From: Streptomyces sp. HB132
GTDB taxonomy: Bacteria; Actinomycetota; Actinomycetes; Streptomycetales; Streptomycetaceae
DNA: 64,000 bases
Assembly (NCBI RefSeq): GCF_016909575.1
Contig: NZ_JAFBGA010000002.1
Span: forward strand, 248,001 to 312,000
Reading direction: 5' to 3'
Position numbers and translations under genes: made by a program. Under the pieces are notes generated by a model. That model was not told the DNA's origin. It did no database searches and saw nothing but the letters and a program-made list of their open reading frames with translations. Position 1 is the first letter of the stretch; each line of letters opens with the position of its first letter. Shown in pieces: positions 37,705-46,130 of the stretch.

Positions 37705-37778
37705 GCGGGTGTAGTTTAATGGTAGAACATGAGCTTCCCAAGCTCAGAGCGCGAGTTCGATTCTCGTCACCCGCTCCA
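37705..37778 (+). tRNA. tRNA-Gly (CCC), CCA encoded
   Basis: The full cloverleaf is present: acceptor GCGGGTG pairing with CACCCGC, D-arm with TAGTTTAATGGTAGAA, anticodon stem TGAGC/GCTCA with loop TTCCCAA (anticodon CCC), T-arm GCGAGTTCGATTCTCGT, discriminator T and encoded CCA at 37776-37778. Its 3' 44 bp (37735-37778) is the attachment core copied four more times downstream, so integration has left the tRNA gene intact. A hairpin directly after the gene is its terminator. Confidence 0.98.
37735..37778. repeat. att copy 1 (attB/attL within tRNA-Gly)
   Basis: A 44-bp core from TTCCCAAGCTCAG to CACCCGCTCCA. Identical copies follow at 39852 and 45925, and near-identical ones at 47265 and 52455. 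Similarity extends rightward through the tRNA terminator (GCCCCGGGCC...CTTCTTTGTTG) for copies 2 and 3. Confidence 0.95.
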
Positions 37779-37783
37779 CGAAA

Positions 37784-37810
37784 AAGCCCCGGGCCAACGG
37801 CCGGGGGCTT
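37784..37810 (+). terminator. tRNA-Gly terminator
   Basis: AAGCCCCGGGCC, a 3-base loop and GGCCGGGGGCTT, followed by CTTTGTTG. The same hairpin, slightly altered, follows att copies 2 and 3, showing that it was copied with the att sites. Confidence 0.8.
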
Positions 37811-37829
37811 CTTTGTTGTCTGGACCAGT

Positions 37830-38000
37830 TCAGGTATCGCGTGCCATATCCGTGCCAGATGCCTGGTCATCCGCCTCTTCACGCCGGGCCCGCACGAGCT
37901 GGTCCATGCCAGCCGCGACCTCGCGCTGTCGCTCCAGGCGAGAACGACCAGCAGAACGACGAACCGCATGCCGCTTCCGACGTGGTGGTCCCTTCAGCAC
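37830..38000 (-). pseudogene. integrase C-terminal relic, cassette 1
   Basis: The minus frame ending at 37830 reads RLERQREVAAGMDQLVRARR, EEADDQASGTDMARDT and stop. This has the length, composition and ending of the C-terminal tail of actinobacterial tyrosine integrases, whose genes typically stop beside attL. The catalytic R-H-R-Y part is missing; further upstream a different frame (AEEAELCRRGIDLNNLA) continues to 38133. I treat the whole as decayed element sequence. GTGCCATATCCGTGCCA at 37841-37857 overlaps it and resembles the arm repeats near the other att copies. Confidence 0.5.
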
Positions 38001-38113
38001 CCCTGACCGTGGTCAGCTCCGCGGCCTGCCTGGCACAGACCGCGAGATTGTTCAGATCGATGCCCCTTCGACACAGTTCAGCCTCTTCGGCCAAGAGGTC
38101 CGCCCGCACCGCC

Positions 38114-38149
38114 CTAGACCATGAGAATTGCATCCGCCGTCTGGTCTAG
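38114..38149. promoter_or_regulatory. CTAGACCA/TGGTCTAG inverted repeat
   Basis: CTAGACCA at 38114-38121 and TGGTCTAG at 38142-38149 flank 20 bases just before the HEAT-like gene. TCTAGACCA also occurs at the right flank of att copies 2 and 4, so this may be an element-specific sequence or an operator. Confidence 0.35.
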
Positions 38150-38158
38150 GTTTTGCCT

Positions 38159-38905
38159 GTGAACCACAGCTGTTCCAACGGCGGCGCACCGCGCGAGCCC
38201 GAATTGCCGCCGTACCAGGTAGTCCTGTCGGAGACTGATTGGGGTTCGCTCGAGACGCCTTTTGGGAACGGTGAGGACCTCCCCGAGGTCCTCGCACGGC
38301 TGCTGACGCCCGACCCCAGGGTCCAGGTCAACGCTCTGTCAGGACTACGTGAGATGGTCGGCCACCAGAACACCATCTACGAAGCCACTGCCCCCGCCGC
38401 CCTGTATGTCGCCGGCATCCTCACCCACCCGGCAGCTATGACCCCCCGGCCCTATCGCAACGTCCCCATTCGCGCGGCGCTGTTGAACTGGTTGGCTTCC
38501 ACGGCCTACGACGCCTCCGACGAGATTGTGGGCCGCACGGAGCAGTACTCCCCTGGCTTCCTGGCCCCCGGCACCATCGTGGCGTCCTTCCGGGACCTGC
38601 GCCCGATGCTCTACCAGGCGGTCTCGCCCTTCCTTCGAGACAGCCACGAGGACGTGCGCGAAGCCGCCGTTATCGCCGCGCTCATCCTCGCCGAGCACCC
38701 CGCGCTCGCCGGACACCGCGATCACCTCGCCGTGCACGCGCGCGCCATCCTGGACACCAGCGGCGACGACCCCAACCGGCGTGTTGCCCGGAGGGCTCTC
38801 GAAGCGTGGGGCCACGACGCCCCCGACTCCGAGCCTTTCCTGGAGGAGTCCTGGGACTGGGGACCGCACGGTGATGACCGCAGCTATCTCGAACCACCCT
38901 TCTGA
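38159..38905 (+). CDS. HEAT-repeat-like protein
   Basis: About 248 residues. LPEVLARLLTPDPRVQVNALSGLREMV, AAVIAALILAEHPALAGHRDHLAVHARAIL and NRRVARRALEAWG look like HEAT/ARM-type helical repeats; the end is acidic and aromatic (EESWDWGPHGDD). No enzyme motif is seen. Proteins of this kind in Streptomyces islands are often immunity-like or of unknown function. Start: GTG 38159 or TTG 38153, neither with a good ribosome site. It is the first gene of cassette 1, upstream of VapBC on the same strand. Confidence 0.65.
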   Translation: MNHSCSNGGAPREPELPPYQVVLSETDWGSLETPFGNGEDLPEVLARLLTPDPRVQVNALSGLREMVGHQNTIYEATAPAALYVAGILTHPAAMTPRPYRNVPIRAALLNWLASTAYDASDEIVGRTEQYSPGFLAPGTIVASFRDLRPMLYQAVSPFLRDSHEDVREAAVIAALILAEHPALAGHRDHLAVHARAILDTSGDDPNRRVARRALEAWGHDAPDSEPFLEESWDWGPHGDDRSYLEPPF

Positions 38906-39012
38906 CCGATTCGCACGTGGTCGGCGGGCTCGTACTCCCAGCGCCGGAAACCGCACCCTCCGGTCGCGAAGCCTTGACCAGAAGGATCGGTCCCGCAACG
39001 CCAAGCCTGCAC

Positions 39013-39028
39013 GCATACTCCAGTATGC
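39013..39028. promoter_or_regulatory. palindromic operator of VapBC
   Basis: GCATACT-CC-AGTATGC, a perfect 16-bp inverted repeat ending 7 bp before the antitoxin ATG. It is well placed for binding of the ribbon-helix-helix antitoxin and autoregulation of the toxin-antitoxin pair. Confidence 0.75.
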
Positions 39029-39035
39029 TTGACGT

Positions 39036-39284
39036 ATGTCCTCAACGACTCGCATCACCGTCACGCTCCCCAGCGATCAGGTGGCGGAGCTCCGCAAGCT
39101 CACGGACAACGTCTCCGGGTACGTGGCGGAAGCCGTGGCCCGCCAGATCAGGCACCAGCTTCTGGGCGACGACCTCCGCCGTCACGAGGAAGAGCACGGC
39201 GGCTTCAGCGACGAGGAGCTCGCCGAGGCCCGCGCGAAGATCTTCGGCTCCGCCGGCACCTCCACGGGCGCGGATGCCGCGTGA
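39036..39284 (+). CDS. ribbon-helix-helix antitoxin (VapB-like)
   Basis: An 82-residue protein. TTRITVTLPSDQVAELRKLTDNVSGYVAEAVARQI is a ribbon-helix-helix DNA-binding domain; the rest (DDLRRHEEEHGGFSDEELAEARAKIF) is the acidic toxin-binding tail. It should bind and neutralise the PIN-domain toxin whose GTG start overlaps its stop by 4 bp. The operator palindrome lies just upstream. No ribosome site is visible, so the message may be leaderless. Confidence 0.88.
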   Translation: MSSTTRITVTLPSDQVAELRKLTDNVSGYVAEAVARQIRHQLLGDDLRRHEEEHGGFSDEELAEARAKIFGSAGTSTGADAA

Positions 39285-39682
39285 GCGAGCGCATCGAAAC
39301 CGTTGTCCTGGACTCGGAAGGACTCTCTGCCTGGATCGCGCAGGACCGCAAGCTCCTCGCGATGCTTCAGGTCTTCCACGACATGGGAGCCGACCTCGTG
39401 ATCGGGGCCAACACCATCGTGGAAGCCACCCACTCCCGCACCAACATGCCCCGCCTGAACTGGGCCCTCTCCCGCATCAAGGTGGAGCCCGTCACCGAGC
39501 AAGCGGCGAAAGCGGCGGCTGAGCTCCTCAAAGCCGCCGGGCTGCACGGGCACAAGTACGCCATCGACGCCACGGTCGCCGAGGTCGCGCTCCGCCAGCC
39601 GAAACCCGTCGCCCTGCTGACCTCCGACAGCGATGACATGACCAAGTTCTGCGGCAACCAAGTCCGCATCGTCCCCCTCTGA
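39281..39682 (+). CDS. PIN-domain toxin (VapC-like)
   Basis: A 133-residue PIN-domain ribonuclease. The acidic metal-binding residues are in VVLDSEGLSAWI, GANTIVEATHS and YAIDATVAEVAL (Asp), with LLTSDSDDMTKFCG near the C terminus. VapC toxins cleave tRNA or rRNA; the target here is unknown. Start GTG 39281 within GTGA overlaps the antitoxin stop. A separate, truncated copy of the last 30 residues lies at 55240-55338, so a related toxin was once present there. Confidence 0.88.
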   Translation: MSERIETVVLDSEGLSAWIAQDRKLLAMLQVFHDMGADLVIGANTIVEATHSRTNMPRLNWALSRIKVEPVTEQAAKAAAELLKAAGLHGHKYAIDATVAEVALRQPKPVALLTSDSDDMTKFCGNQVRIVPL

Positions 39683-39724
39683 CCAGTCGGCCCGCCCGGA
39701 GCACGCGTCGCACTGCCAGCTCTC

Positions 39725-39851
39725 GTGCCCCATCCTTGCCCAGCAGAGCGGACAACAGCGGTCAGATACAGCTGCCAGAGACCGGGAGCCATCCACCTGC
39801 CCGTTCCGAAATCGCAGGTCAGAGCCCCTCCAACAACGTAAGAACCGTTGA
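39725..39851. repeat. element arm upstream of att copy 2
   Basis: Begins GTGCCCCATCCTTGCCCAGC and contains GCGGACAACAGCGGTCAG. The same sequence occurs, degenerate but with constant spacing, before att copies 3, 4 and 5 (starting 45798, 47148, 52329; 117-127 bp from each core). It contains a GTGCCC pair 11 bp apart, which would suit integrase arm-type binding sites. Confidence 0.75.
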
Positions 39852-39895
39852 TTCCCAAGCTCAGAGCGCGAGTTCGATTCTCGTCACCCGCTCCA
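39852..39895. repeat. att copy 2
   Basis: An exact 44-bp copy of the tRNA-Gly 3' end. It closes cassette 1 and opens cassette 2. Followed by a copy of the tRNA terminator hairpin and TTGTTGTCTAGACCAG. Confidence 0.95.
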
Positions 39896-39945
39896 TGAAA
39901 AAGCCCCAGGCCAGCGGCCGGGGGCTTCTTTGTTGTCTAGACCAG

Positions 39946-40050
39946 TCCAGGGATCGCGCACCAGATCCGCACCAGAGGGTTTTTCGTCGGCCTTCGCGCG
40001 GCGGCGTGCGCGGGGTCGCCCAGGCCGTCGGTACACCGTGTTCCGCGAGA
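39946..40050 (-). pseudogene. integrase C-terminal relic, cassette 2
   Basis: A minus frame reading ISRNTVYRRPGRPRARRR, AKADEKPSGADLVRDP runs towards att copy 2. PSGADLVRDP matches QASGTDMARDT of the cassette 1 relic, so it is probably the equivalent integrase end. No catalytic region and no start remain. Low confidence, because it is short. Confidence 0.4.
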
Positions 40051-40450
40051 TAGCACTGACCAGCAGGGCGCGACTGGTCTCGCGAAGACCGCGGAACGTG
40101 AGCCATCAGCCCGTTGCTCCCCGGAGCCCCACAGAACGGCCGATGAGTGCCATGGCCATTAGCGAGTGCACCGTGAGGCCACTTTTCGGGCCCTCGTCGC
40201 CGCTCGTCCACCACCCCGCCGGGGGTCACTCGGGCAGGCGGCTCGGCCCGAAGCCATCCCGGCAGTCCCTCGCGAAAATCGCAGGCAGCCGCTCTTGGGC
40301 GCCCGGTCCCCTCGAAGGCGTGGTCCGCTTCGCCGAGACGGCGACACCGCCGCACCACCCGCTGGTGTGGGTAGGCCAAGAACGACCTTGGCCCCACAGC
40401 GCCGGAATGACATCCTGTTCGCTTACGCATTCCGCGAACACAGTTTCGTA
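40051..40450. other. no gene recognised, left part of cassette 2
   Basis: About 400 bp before the Rhs toxin gene. The frames here lack family similarity and are probably decayed element sequence; the last 60 bp (AT-richer, ending GGGGGGA) should contain the toxin promoter and ribosome site. Confidence 0.4.
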
Positions 40451-40467
40451 CGGGGGGAATTCGCGCT

Positions 40468-43400
40468 GTGGCCGTGACTGTGCCCGACTGGGCCGACACC
40501 ATGCTCGACGTCATCGGCATCAGCTGGCCGAACGTCGACGAGGACGCCTATCGGGACATGGCCGTCTCGCTGCGTGAGTTCGCAGATGACGTGGAGGACG
40601 ACGGCTTCCTCGCCAACCAGCATGTGCAGCGTCTGCTGTCGTCCGGCCACGGTGAGGCCCTTGATGCGCTCAACGGCCACTGGGGCAAGGTCAAGGACAA
40701 GCACATCAAGGACATCGCCGGCGCCGCCCGGACGATCGCGGGTGCTCTCGACAACGCGGCGATGGCGATCGAGGCCATGAAGTACGCGGCGCTTGTCCAC
40801 CTGGGTGTCCTGGCCGGCAAGGCGGGCATCTCCATGGCGCTGATACCGGTGACCGGTGGGTTGTCCATGCTCATCGGTGGAGCGGCGATCGCCGTCGCCC
40901 AGCAGGCCATCCGCCGCGTCATCAAGGAGTGCATGGAAGAGGTCGTCGGCTACATCGTCTCCGCGATGACCGAGCCCGCCGTCGCCGCCCTGGAGAACAT
41001 GGCCGCGGACCTGGTGGTGCAGATCGGCGCCAACGCGATGGGGCTCCAGAACGGCGTCGACATGAACCAGGTCGGCCAGTCGGGCAAAGAGGGCTTCAAG
41101 GAGGGCGTGGCGGGCGCCAAGGACTCCCTGCAGCTCGCTTCCGCCGGCACGGCGCCCGGTCCTGTGTCCGGCAGGGGTGTTCATATCGAGCACTCGGAGC
41201 ACGACCGCGCGGGCACGAAGCTGCACCTGGTCAGCATCGACATGCACGGCAAGACCGCGGGCAAGTTGGCCACTGCGAAGTCCCACCACAGCCGGACCCG
41301 GGGCAAGGACGACATAGCCGGCGCGCTCGACCCGGTGATCGACAAGGCGATGAAAGCCCTCGGCAAGGCGAACAAAGCGATGGGAGATCACCTCGGCGAA
41401 TCACTGCCGAAGGCGGTCAAAGAGATCTCCACCATCCAGAAGAAGATCGACCTCGACATCAAGGACGGGATCGGCCCCCCGGGCAAGGTTCGCGATAAGG
41501 GCGACGCCACTGACCCCCGCCCCGAGGAACGCCGCGACTCCACCCGCACCAAGCCTGACGCTCTGAACACCGCGAAGGACGATCCTCGGCGCAACAGCAT
41601 TTCGCTGGAGAAGAAGACCTGCGAGAACGACCCGGTAGACGTCGCCACCGGTGAGATGACCCTGCCCCAGACCGACCTGTCACTGCCGGGGACCCTTCCT
41701 CTCGTCCTCCGTCGCACGCACCTCTCCGCCTACCGGTACGGTAAGTGGTTCGGCCGGAGCTGGGCATCCACACTGGACGAACGGATCGAGCTCGACGCGC
41801 TCGGCGCCGGTGCGGTCTGGGCCCGCGAGGACGGCTCGCTTCTCATCTATCCGCGGCTGCCGCTGCCCGACGACACCGGCGGCGTCATGCCCGTGGAGGG
41901 CGCTCGGCTGCCCCTGCTGCACGGGGGCCAGCACAACGGGCAGACCACTTACCTTGTCACCGACCCGCACTCGGGCCTGACCCGCTCCTTCCAGGGCGGC
42001 CCGTACAACGCGTCCCCGGCCTACTGGCTCAGGGAGATCGAGGACCGCAACCACAACCGCATCAGCTTCGCCCGCCTCGGCGACGGCAGCCCCACAGCGG
42101 TCGTCCACTCCGAGGGCTACCGGGTCGCCCTGGTCATCGAGGACGCCCGGGTGCGCGAACTGGCGCTGCGCACCCCGGACGGCCCAGTCACCGTCATGCG
42201 CTACTACTACGACGCTCCGGGCAACCTCGACGGCGTGGTCAATTCCTCCGGGCTGCCGCTGCGCTTCACGTACGACCCGGACGCCCGGATCACCTCCTGG
42301 ACCGACCGCAACGGCTCCACGTTCCGCTACGTGTACGACGACGCGGGCCGGGTGGTCCGTACGGTCGGCCCGGACGGCTACCTGTCGTCCACGTTCGCGT
42401 ACGACACCCACCCGGAGACGGGCGACCGCGTCACCCGGTACACGGACTCCCTCGGCGCAACCAAGGTCCACCAGTTCAACGAACGGCTGCAGGCCGTCGC
42501 CGAGGCAGATCCGCTGGGCGGTGTCACCCACCGCACCTTCGACCGCTACGACCGGCTCCTCTCCCGGACGGATCCGCTCGGCCGGACCACCACCTATACC
42601 TACGACGACCACGGGAATCCCACCCGCATCGAGCACCCCGACGGCAGCTCGGCCACGGTCGAGTACAACGAGCTGAACCAGCTCGCCGCTGTCACCGGTC
42701 CGGACGGCGACACCTCACGCCAGGAGTACGACGACCGGGGCAACCCGACGCTCTTCACCCGGCCGGACGGGTCCACCACTCGCCTCTCCCACGGCCCGAA
42801 CGGCCACCTCACCGGCGTCGACGACTCCTTGGGCGCGCTGGACCGGCTGCGCTGCGACGCGGCCGGCCTCCCCCTGGCCATCCGCGGCCCGCTCGGCGCG
42901 GTCACCCGCTACACCCGCGACGCCTTCGGACGCGCGATAACCATCACCGATCCCCAGGGCCGCATCACCGAGCTGGAATGGACCGTCGAAGGCAAACTCG
43001 CCCGACGTACTGACCCGGACGGCGCACAGCAGTCCTGGACGTACGACGGCGAGGGCAACTGCCTCGTCCACAGCGACGCGGCGGGGGGCGAGACCCGCTT
43101 CGAGTACACCCACTTCGATCTGGTCTCCGCCCGCACCACACCTGACGGAGTGCGCCAGGAGTTCACGCACGACACCGAGCTGCGCATCTCCCGTGTCACC
43201 AATCCTCAGGGTCTGAACTGGGACTACACCTACGACCCGGCAGGCCGCCTCAGCTCGGAGACCGACTTCGACGGCTGCTCGCTCCGCTACACACACGACG
43301 CCTGCGGACAGCTCACCTCCCGCACGAACGCCGCGGGCCAGACGGTCCGCTACAAGCGCGACACGGCGGGCCGCGTCACCGCCAAGGACGCCGACGGCGC

Positions 43401-45264
43401 GGTCACGCGATTCACCTACGACATCCACGGCCGTCTCGCCTCGGCGACAGGCCCGGACACCGAGCTGACGTACGTACGCGACAGCTCGGGCAGAGTCCTG
43501 AGCGAGACCTGCGACGGCCGCACATTGACCAACACCTACGACGAAAGCGGGCGCCGTACTCGCCGGGTCACCCCCTCCGGGGCGGTCAGCACCTGGTCCT
43601 TCCCAGCCGGTCTGCAGGCCGAGCTGAACGCCTCGGGCCATCAGGTCGTCTTCGCCTTCGACGAGACGGGCCGCGAAACGACCCGCCGGATCGGCGACGC
43701 ACTGACCGTAGAGCACGACTACGACCTTGCGGGCCGCCTCACCGACCAGCACGTCCGCGCACCGGGCGACCGAATCCTCCAGCGCCGCTCGTACACATAC
43801 CGCGCCGACGGCCACCTCACCTCGGCCGATGAACTGACCGGCGGGCACAAGCAGCTGGAAGTGACTCGTGACGGCCGGGTCACGGGCGTCACAACGGAGA
43901 ACTGGTCGGAGCGGTACGCCTACGACGAGGCCGGAAACCAGACCTCCGCGACCTGGCCCGGCGCGGGCGACGCCACCGGTCCACGCGAGTACTCCGGCAC
44001 CCGCATCACCCGCGCGGGACGCGTCCGCTACGAACACGACGCCCAAGGGCGCGTGACCCTGCGCCAGAAGGCCCGCCTCTCACGCAAGCCCGACACCTGG
44101 CACTACGGCTGGGACGCCGAGGACCGCCTGGTCTCCGTCACCGCACCGGACGGCACGCGCTGGCGCTACCACTACGACGCCCTGGGACGCCGCACGACGA
44201 AACAGCGCCTGTCGACGGACGGGACGACGGTCACCGAGGAAGTGACCTTCACCTGGGACAGCGACACCCTCTGCGAACAGACCACCACCATCACGGGCTC
44301 CACGGACTCCGTCGCCCTCACCTGGGACCACGACGGAGTGAAGCCCATCACCCAGGTGGAGCGCCGCCTCCTCAACCGGGCGGAGGTCGACCTCCGCTTC
44401 TTCGCGATCATCACCGACCTCATCGGCACACCACGCGAACTCATCGACGAGCAAGGCAAGGTCGCGTGGCACACCCACGCCGCCCTGTGGGGAACCACCT
44501 CATGGAACCGCAGCGCCGACGCCTACACCCCGCTGCGCTTCCCGGGCCAGTACTTCGACCCGGAATCAGGCCTCCACTACAACCGCCACCGCCACTACGA
44601 CCCCGAATCGGGCCGCTACCTCTCCCCGGACCCTCTCGGCCTGGTCCCGGCCCCGAACACGGTCACCTACGTCGACAACCCGATCCGGTGGATCGACCCG
44701 CTGGGGCTGGCGACGTGCCCGCATCTACTCAGTAAGGAGCACCAGCACAGTGTGGTGCTGGGGGTGAACCAAGACCCGGCCCGGGCCTCGAACTCACTGG
44801 CCGAGCACCTGCGCGCCAACGGTGATCCGGGAGCCCACACCTACAATGGCAAGCCTTACGACGAGGTCGAGGGGGGCCGGCCGGTCTGGATGACGAACGT
44901 CATGAGTGCGGTGGTCGACCGTGACACCACCCTGTCCATAACCCTCGACGGGATGCCGAACAGCAGGGGCGAAACAGGCAACTGGAACACCCCAGAGACC
45001 ATCGTGGACGCGTTCCAAACCGCCGCCCGGAATGGTGAACCGTTCGGCCCCGACCGACATCAATGGCCGGACGACGGTATGGGGACCGCTTGGGAGATGA
45101 GCGTCGTTGCGCGCGGTGTGCGCATGTACGAGTCGGATGTGATGTTCAACGAGCCCGATCCACTCGGGCGCCCCTGGGAGGAAATACGTTGGTACTCAGG
45201 TAGCGAGGAAATCAAGGTCCCGAAGCCGGATATCCCCGAGATACAACCTCCTAAGCCGCGTTAG
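40468..45264 (+). CDS. Rhs/YD-repeat polymorphic toxin with type 27-like C-terminal toxin domain
   Basis: A 1598-residue toxin. Residues 1-230 are helical with a hydrophobic segment (ALIPVTGGLSMLIGGAAIAVA), a WXG/CpnT-like N-terminal part fitting ESX-type export. CENDPVDVATGEMTLPQTDL (about 388) is a DUF6531-type start of the Rhs shell. About 25 YD repeats fill 560-1330. The core end RYLSPDPLGL (about 1380) precedes a variable C-terminal toxin of some 180 residues with WMTNVMSAVVDRDTTLSITLDG and GTAWEMSVVARGV. I recall this pattern as polymorphic toxin type 27 (Ntox27). GTG 40468 follows GGGGGGA. An immunity candidate follows 14 bp later. Confidence 0.92.
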   Translation: MAVTVPDWADTMLDVIGISWPNVDEDAYRDMAVSLREFADDVEDDGFLANQHVQRLLSSGHGEALDALNGHWGKVKDKHIKDIAGAARTIAGALDNAAMAIEAMKYAALVHLGVLAGKAGISMALIPVTGGLSMLIGGAAIAVAQQAIRRVIKECMEEVVGYIVSAMTEPAVAALENMAADLVVQIGANAMGLQNGVDMNQVGQSGKEGFKEGVAGAKDSLQLASAGTAPGPVSGRGVHIEHSEHDRAGTKLHLVSIDMHGKTAGKLATAKSHHSRTRGKDDIAGALDPVIDKAMKALGKANKAMGDHLGESLPKAVKEISTIQKKIDLDIKDGIGPPGKVRDKGDATDPRPEERRDSTRTKPDALNTAKDDPRRNSISLEKKTCENDPVDVATGEMTLPQTDLSLPGTLPLVLRRTHLSAYRYGKWFGRSWASTLDERIELDALGAGAVWAREDGSLLIYPRLPLPDDTGGVMPVEGARLPLLHGGQHNGQTTYLVTDPHSGLTRSFQGGPYNASPAYWLREIEDRNHNRISFARLGDGSPTAVVHSEGYRVALVIEDARVRELALRTPDGPVTVMRYYYDAPGNLDGVVNSSGLPLRFTYDPDARITSWTDRNGSTFRYVYDDAGRVVRTVGPDGYLSSTFAYDTHPETGDRVTRYTDSLGATKVHQFNERLQAVAEADPLGGVTHRTFDRYDRLLSRTDPLGRTTTYTYDDHGNPTRIEHPDGSSATVEYNELNQLAAVTGPDGDTSRQEYDDRGNPTLFTRPDGSTTRLSHGPNGHLTGVDDSLGALDRLRCDAAGLPLAIRGPLGAVTRYTRDAFGRAITITDPQGRITELEWTVEGKLARRTDPDGAQQSWTYDGEGNCLVHSDAAGGETRFEYTHFDLVSARTTPDGVRQEFTHDTELRISRVTNPQGLNWDYTYDPAGRLSSETDFDGCSLRYTHDACGQLTSRTNAAGQTVRYKRDTAGRVTAKDADGAVTRFTYDIHGRLASATGPDTELTYVRDSSGRVLSETCDGRTLTNTYDESGRRTRRVTPSGAVSTWSFPAGLQAELNASGHQVVFAFDETGRETTRRIGDALTVEHDYDLAGRLTDQHVRAPGDRILQRRSYTYRADGHLTSADELTGGHKQLEVTRDGRVTGVTTENWSERYAYDEAGNQTSATWPGAGDATGPREYSGTRITRAGRVRYEHDAQGRVTLRQKARLSRKPDTWHYGWDAEDRLVSVTAPDGTRWRYHYDALGRRTTKQRLSTDGTTVTEEVTFTWDSDTLCEQTTTITGSTDSVALTWDHDGVKPITQVERRLLNRAEVDLRFFAIITDLIGTPRELIDEQGKVAWHTHAALWGTTSWNRSADAYTPLRFPGQYFDPESGLHYNRHRHYDPESGRYLSPDPLGLVPAPNTVTYVDNPIRWIDPLGLATCPHLLSKEHQHSVVLGVNQDPARASNSLAEHLRANGDPGAHTYNGKPYDEVEGGRPVWMTNVMSAVVDRDTTLSITLDGMPNSRGETGNWNTPETIVDAFQTAARNGEPFGPDRHQWPDDGMGTAWEMSVVARGVRMYESDVMFNEPDPLGRPWEEIRWYSGSEEIKVPKPDIPEIQPPKPR

Positions 45265-45278
45265 GAATGAAGTAACAG

Positions 45279-45650
45279 ATGACAGAAAAGGAAGACCACA
45301 CCCAACCCGCAGAGATCGTCGCGGCGGCATGGATGAGCCTCTTCAACCTGGGGGATGATCTGATCGACTCCGCCATGCTCCACGCCGCATACGCCGAACC
45401 CCGCCTTCGAGAACTGTTCCCGAAGGTCAGTCACGGCGCCCTGCGCTTCAGCAGGTGTACCCGTTACCCATGGACCAAGGATGTGGGTACGCTGCTCCGT
45501 CGCGCGGGCGGTGGCTTCGTAGTCCATCGGCAGTCGGACGGCGCTCTTCTGGGAGAACCCGAATCGGTGGAGGAGGCGGTGGCCCTGATCGTCTCCAACC
45601 TCCCCGACGGTTGCGGGCCGGCGATCGACGGAACAGCGGACGATCTCTGA
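45279..45650 (+). CDS. immunity protein candidate, DUF6193-like
   Basis: A 123-residue protein directly after the toxin gene. AAAWMSLFNLGDDLIDSAMLHAAYAEPRLRELFP, HGALRFSRCTRYPWT and EEAVALIVSNLPDGCGPA match what I recall of DUF6193, a Streptomyces family annotated loosely as natural-product related. The position behind an Rhs toxin's variable end is the standard place for its cognate immunity gene, so I read it as such. Part of the ribosome site may lie in the 14-bp gap. The pairing of this family with a type 27 toxin is inference. Confidence 0.75.
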   Translation: MTEKEDHTQPAEIVAAAWMSLFNLGDDLIDSAMLHAAYAEPRLRELFPKVSHGALRFSRCTRYPWTKDVGTLLRRAGGGFVVHRQSDGALLGEPESVEEAVALIVSNLPDGCGPAIDGTADDL

Positions 45651-45797
45651 GCGAAGGAACGCATAATGGCCCCTGCGACCCAGAGGCGGGGAACGGCTCC
45701 ACGAGCTTGAGGCTCCGCACGAGGACTGATGGCCCCACGGGTGCCGACCGCTCAACAGGAATGTGGTTTGCGCCAAGGATTGCCCGCTTCTGGCGCC
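45651..45797. other. no gene recognised, right end of cassette 2
   Basis: A short tail between the immunity gene and the conserved arm. One plus frame reads through it, but without family similarity. Confidence 0.3.
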
Positions 45798-45924
45798 GTG
45801 CCCCATCCGTGCCCTTCGGAGCGGACAACAGCGGTCAAGCACGGCACCCAGAGACCACGCCACCCTTGACCGCTCCAGACAGACATGCAGGTCAGGACCA
45901 CTACAACCGTTCAAGAACCGTTGA
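45798..45924. repeat. element arm upstream of att copy 3
   Basis: Starts GTGCCCCATCCGTGCCC and contains GCGGACAACAGCGGTCA; colinear with the arms before copies 2, 4 and 5. Confidence 0.75.
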
Positions 45925-45968
45925 TTCCCAAGCTCAGAGCGCGAGTTCGATTCTCGTCACCCGCTCCA
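45925..45968. repeat. att copy 3
   Basis: An exact 44-bp copy of the tRNA-Gly end, followed by the terminator hairpin copy ending CTTCTTTGTTGCC. It separates cassettes 2 and 3. Confidence 0.95.
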
Positions 45969-46097
45969 CGAAAAAGCCCCAGGCCAGCGGCCGGGGACTT
46001 CTTTGTTGCCATAAGCCCGATCAGGCACCCCGAGCCCTCTCTGTCTCCGACGTGCCCGTGGCTTCCTCCAGCCGTCGCACCCCACGGGAACGTATGT

Positions 46098-46112
46098 CAA
46101 CTATGATAGTTG
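46098..46112. promoter_or_regulatory. 15-bp palindrome upstream of Phd antitoxin
   Basis: CAACTAT-G-ATAGTTG is a perfect inverted repeat ending 4 bp before the first ATG of the antitoxin. It is a strong candidate operator for Phd-type autoregulation. Confidence 0.8.
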
Positions 46113-46114
46113 CT

Positions 46115-46130
46115 ATATGCTTCAGCATAT
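46115..46130. promoter_or_regulatory. second palindrome at the Phd start
   Basis: ATATGC-TTCA-GCATAT overlaps both candidate start codons (46117 and 46129). It may be a second operator half or a hairpin that hides the start codon. Confidence 0.55.

Noticed and set aside
37523..37969. 148-codon minus frame containing GDENRTRALSLGS
   Set aside because: The motif is the well-known artefact of translating tRNA genes in reverse; the frame crosses tRNA-Gly. Similar ERVTRIELAL ends occur at every att copy for the same reason.
39861..40520. 219-codon minus frame in the left part of cassette 2
   Set aside because: It begins antisense within the Rhs gene and ends in reverse-translated tRNA sequence; only the short integrase-like tail in another frame has any similarity.
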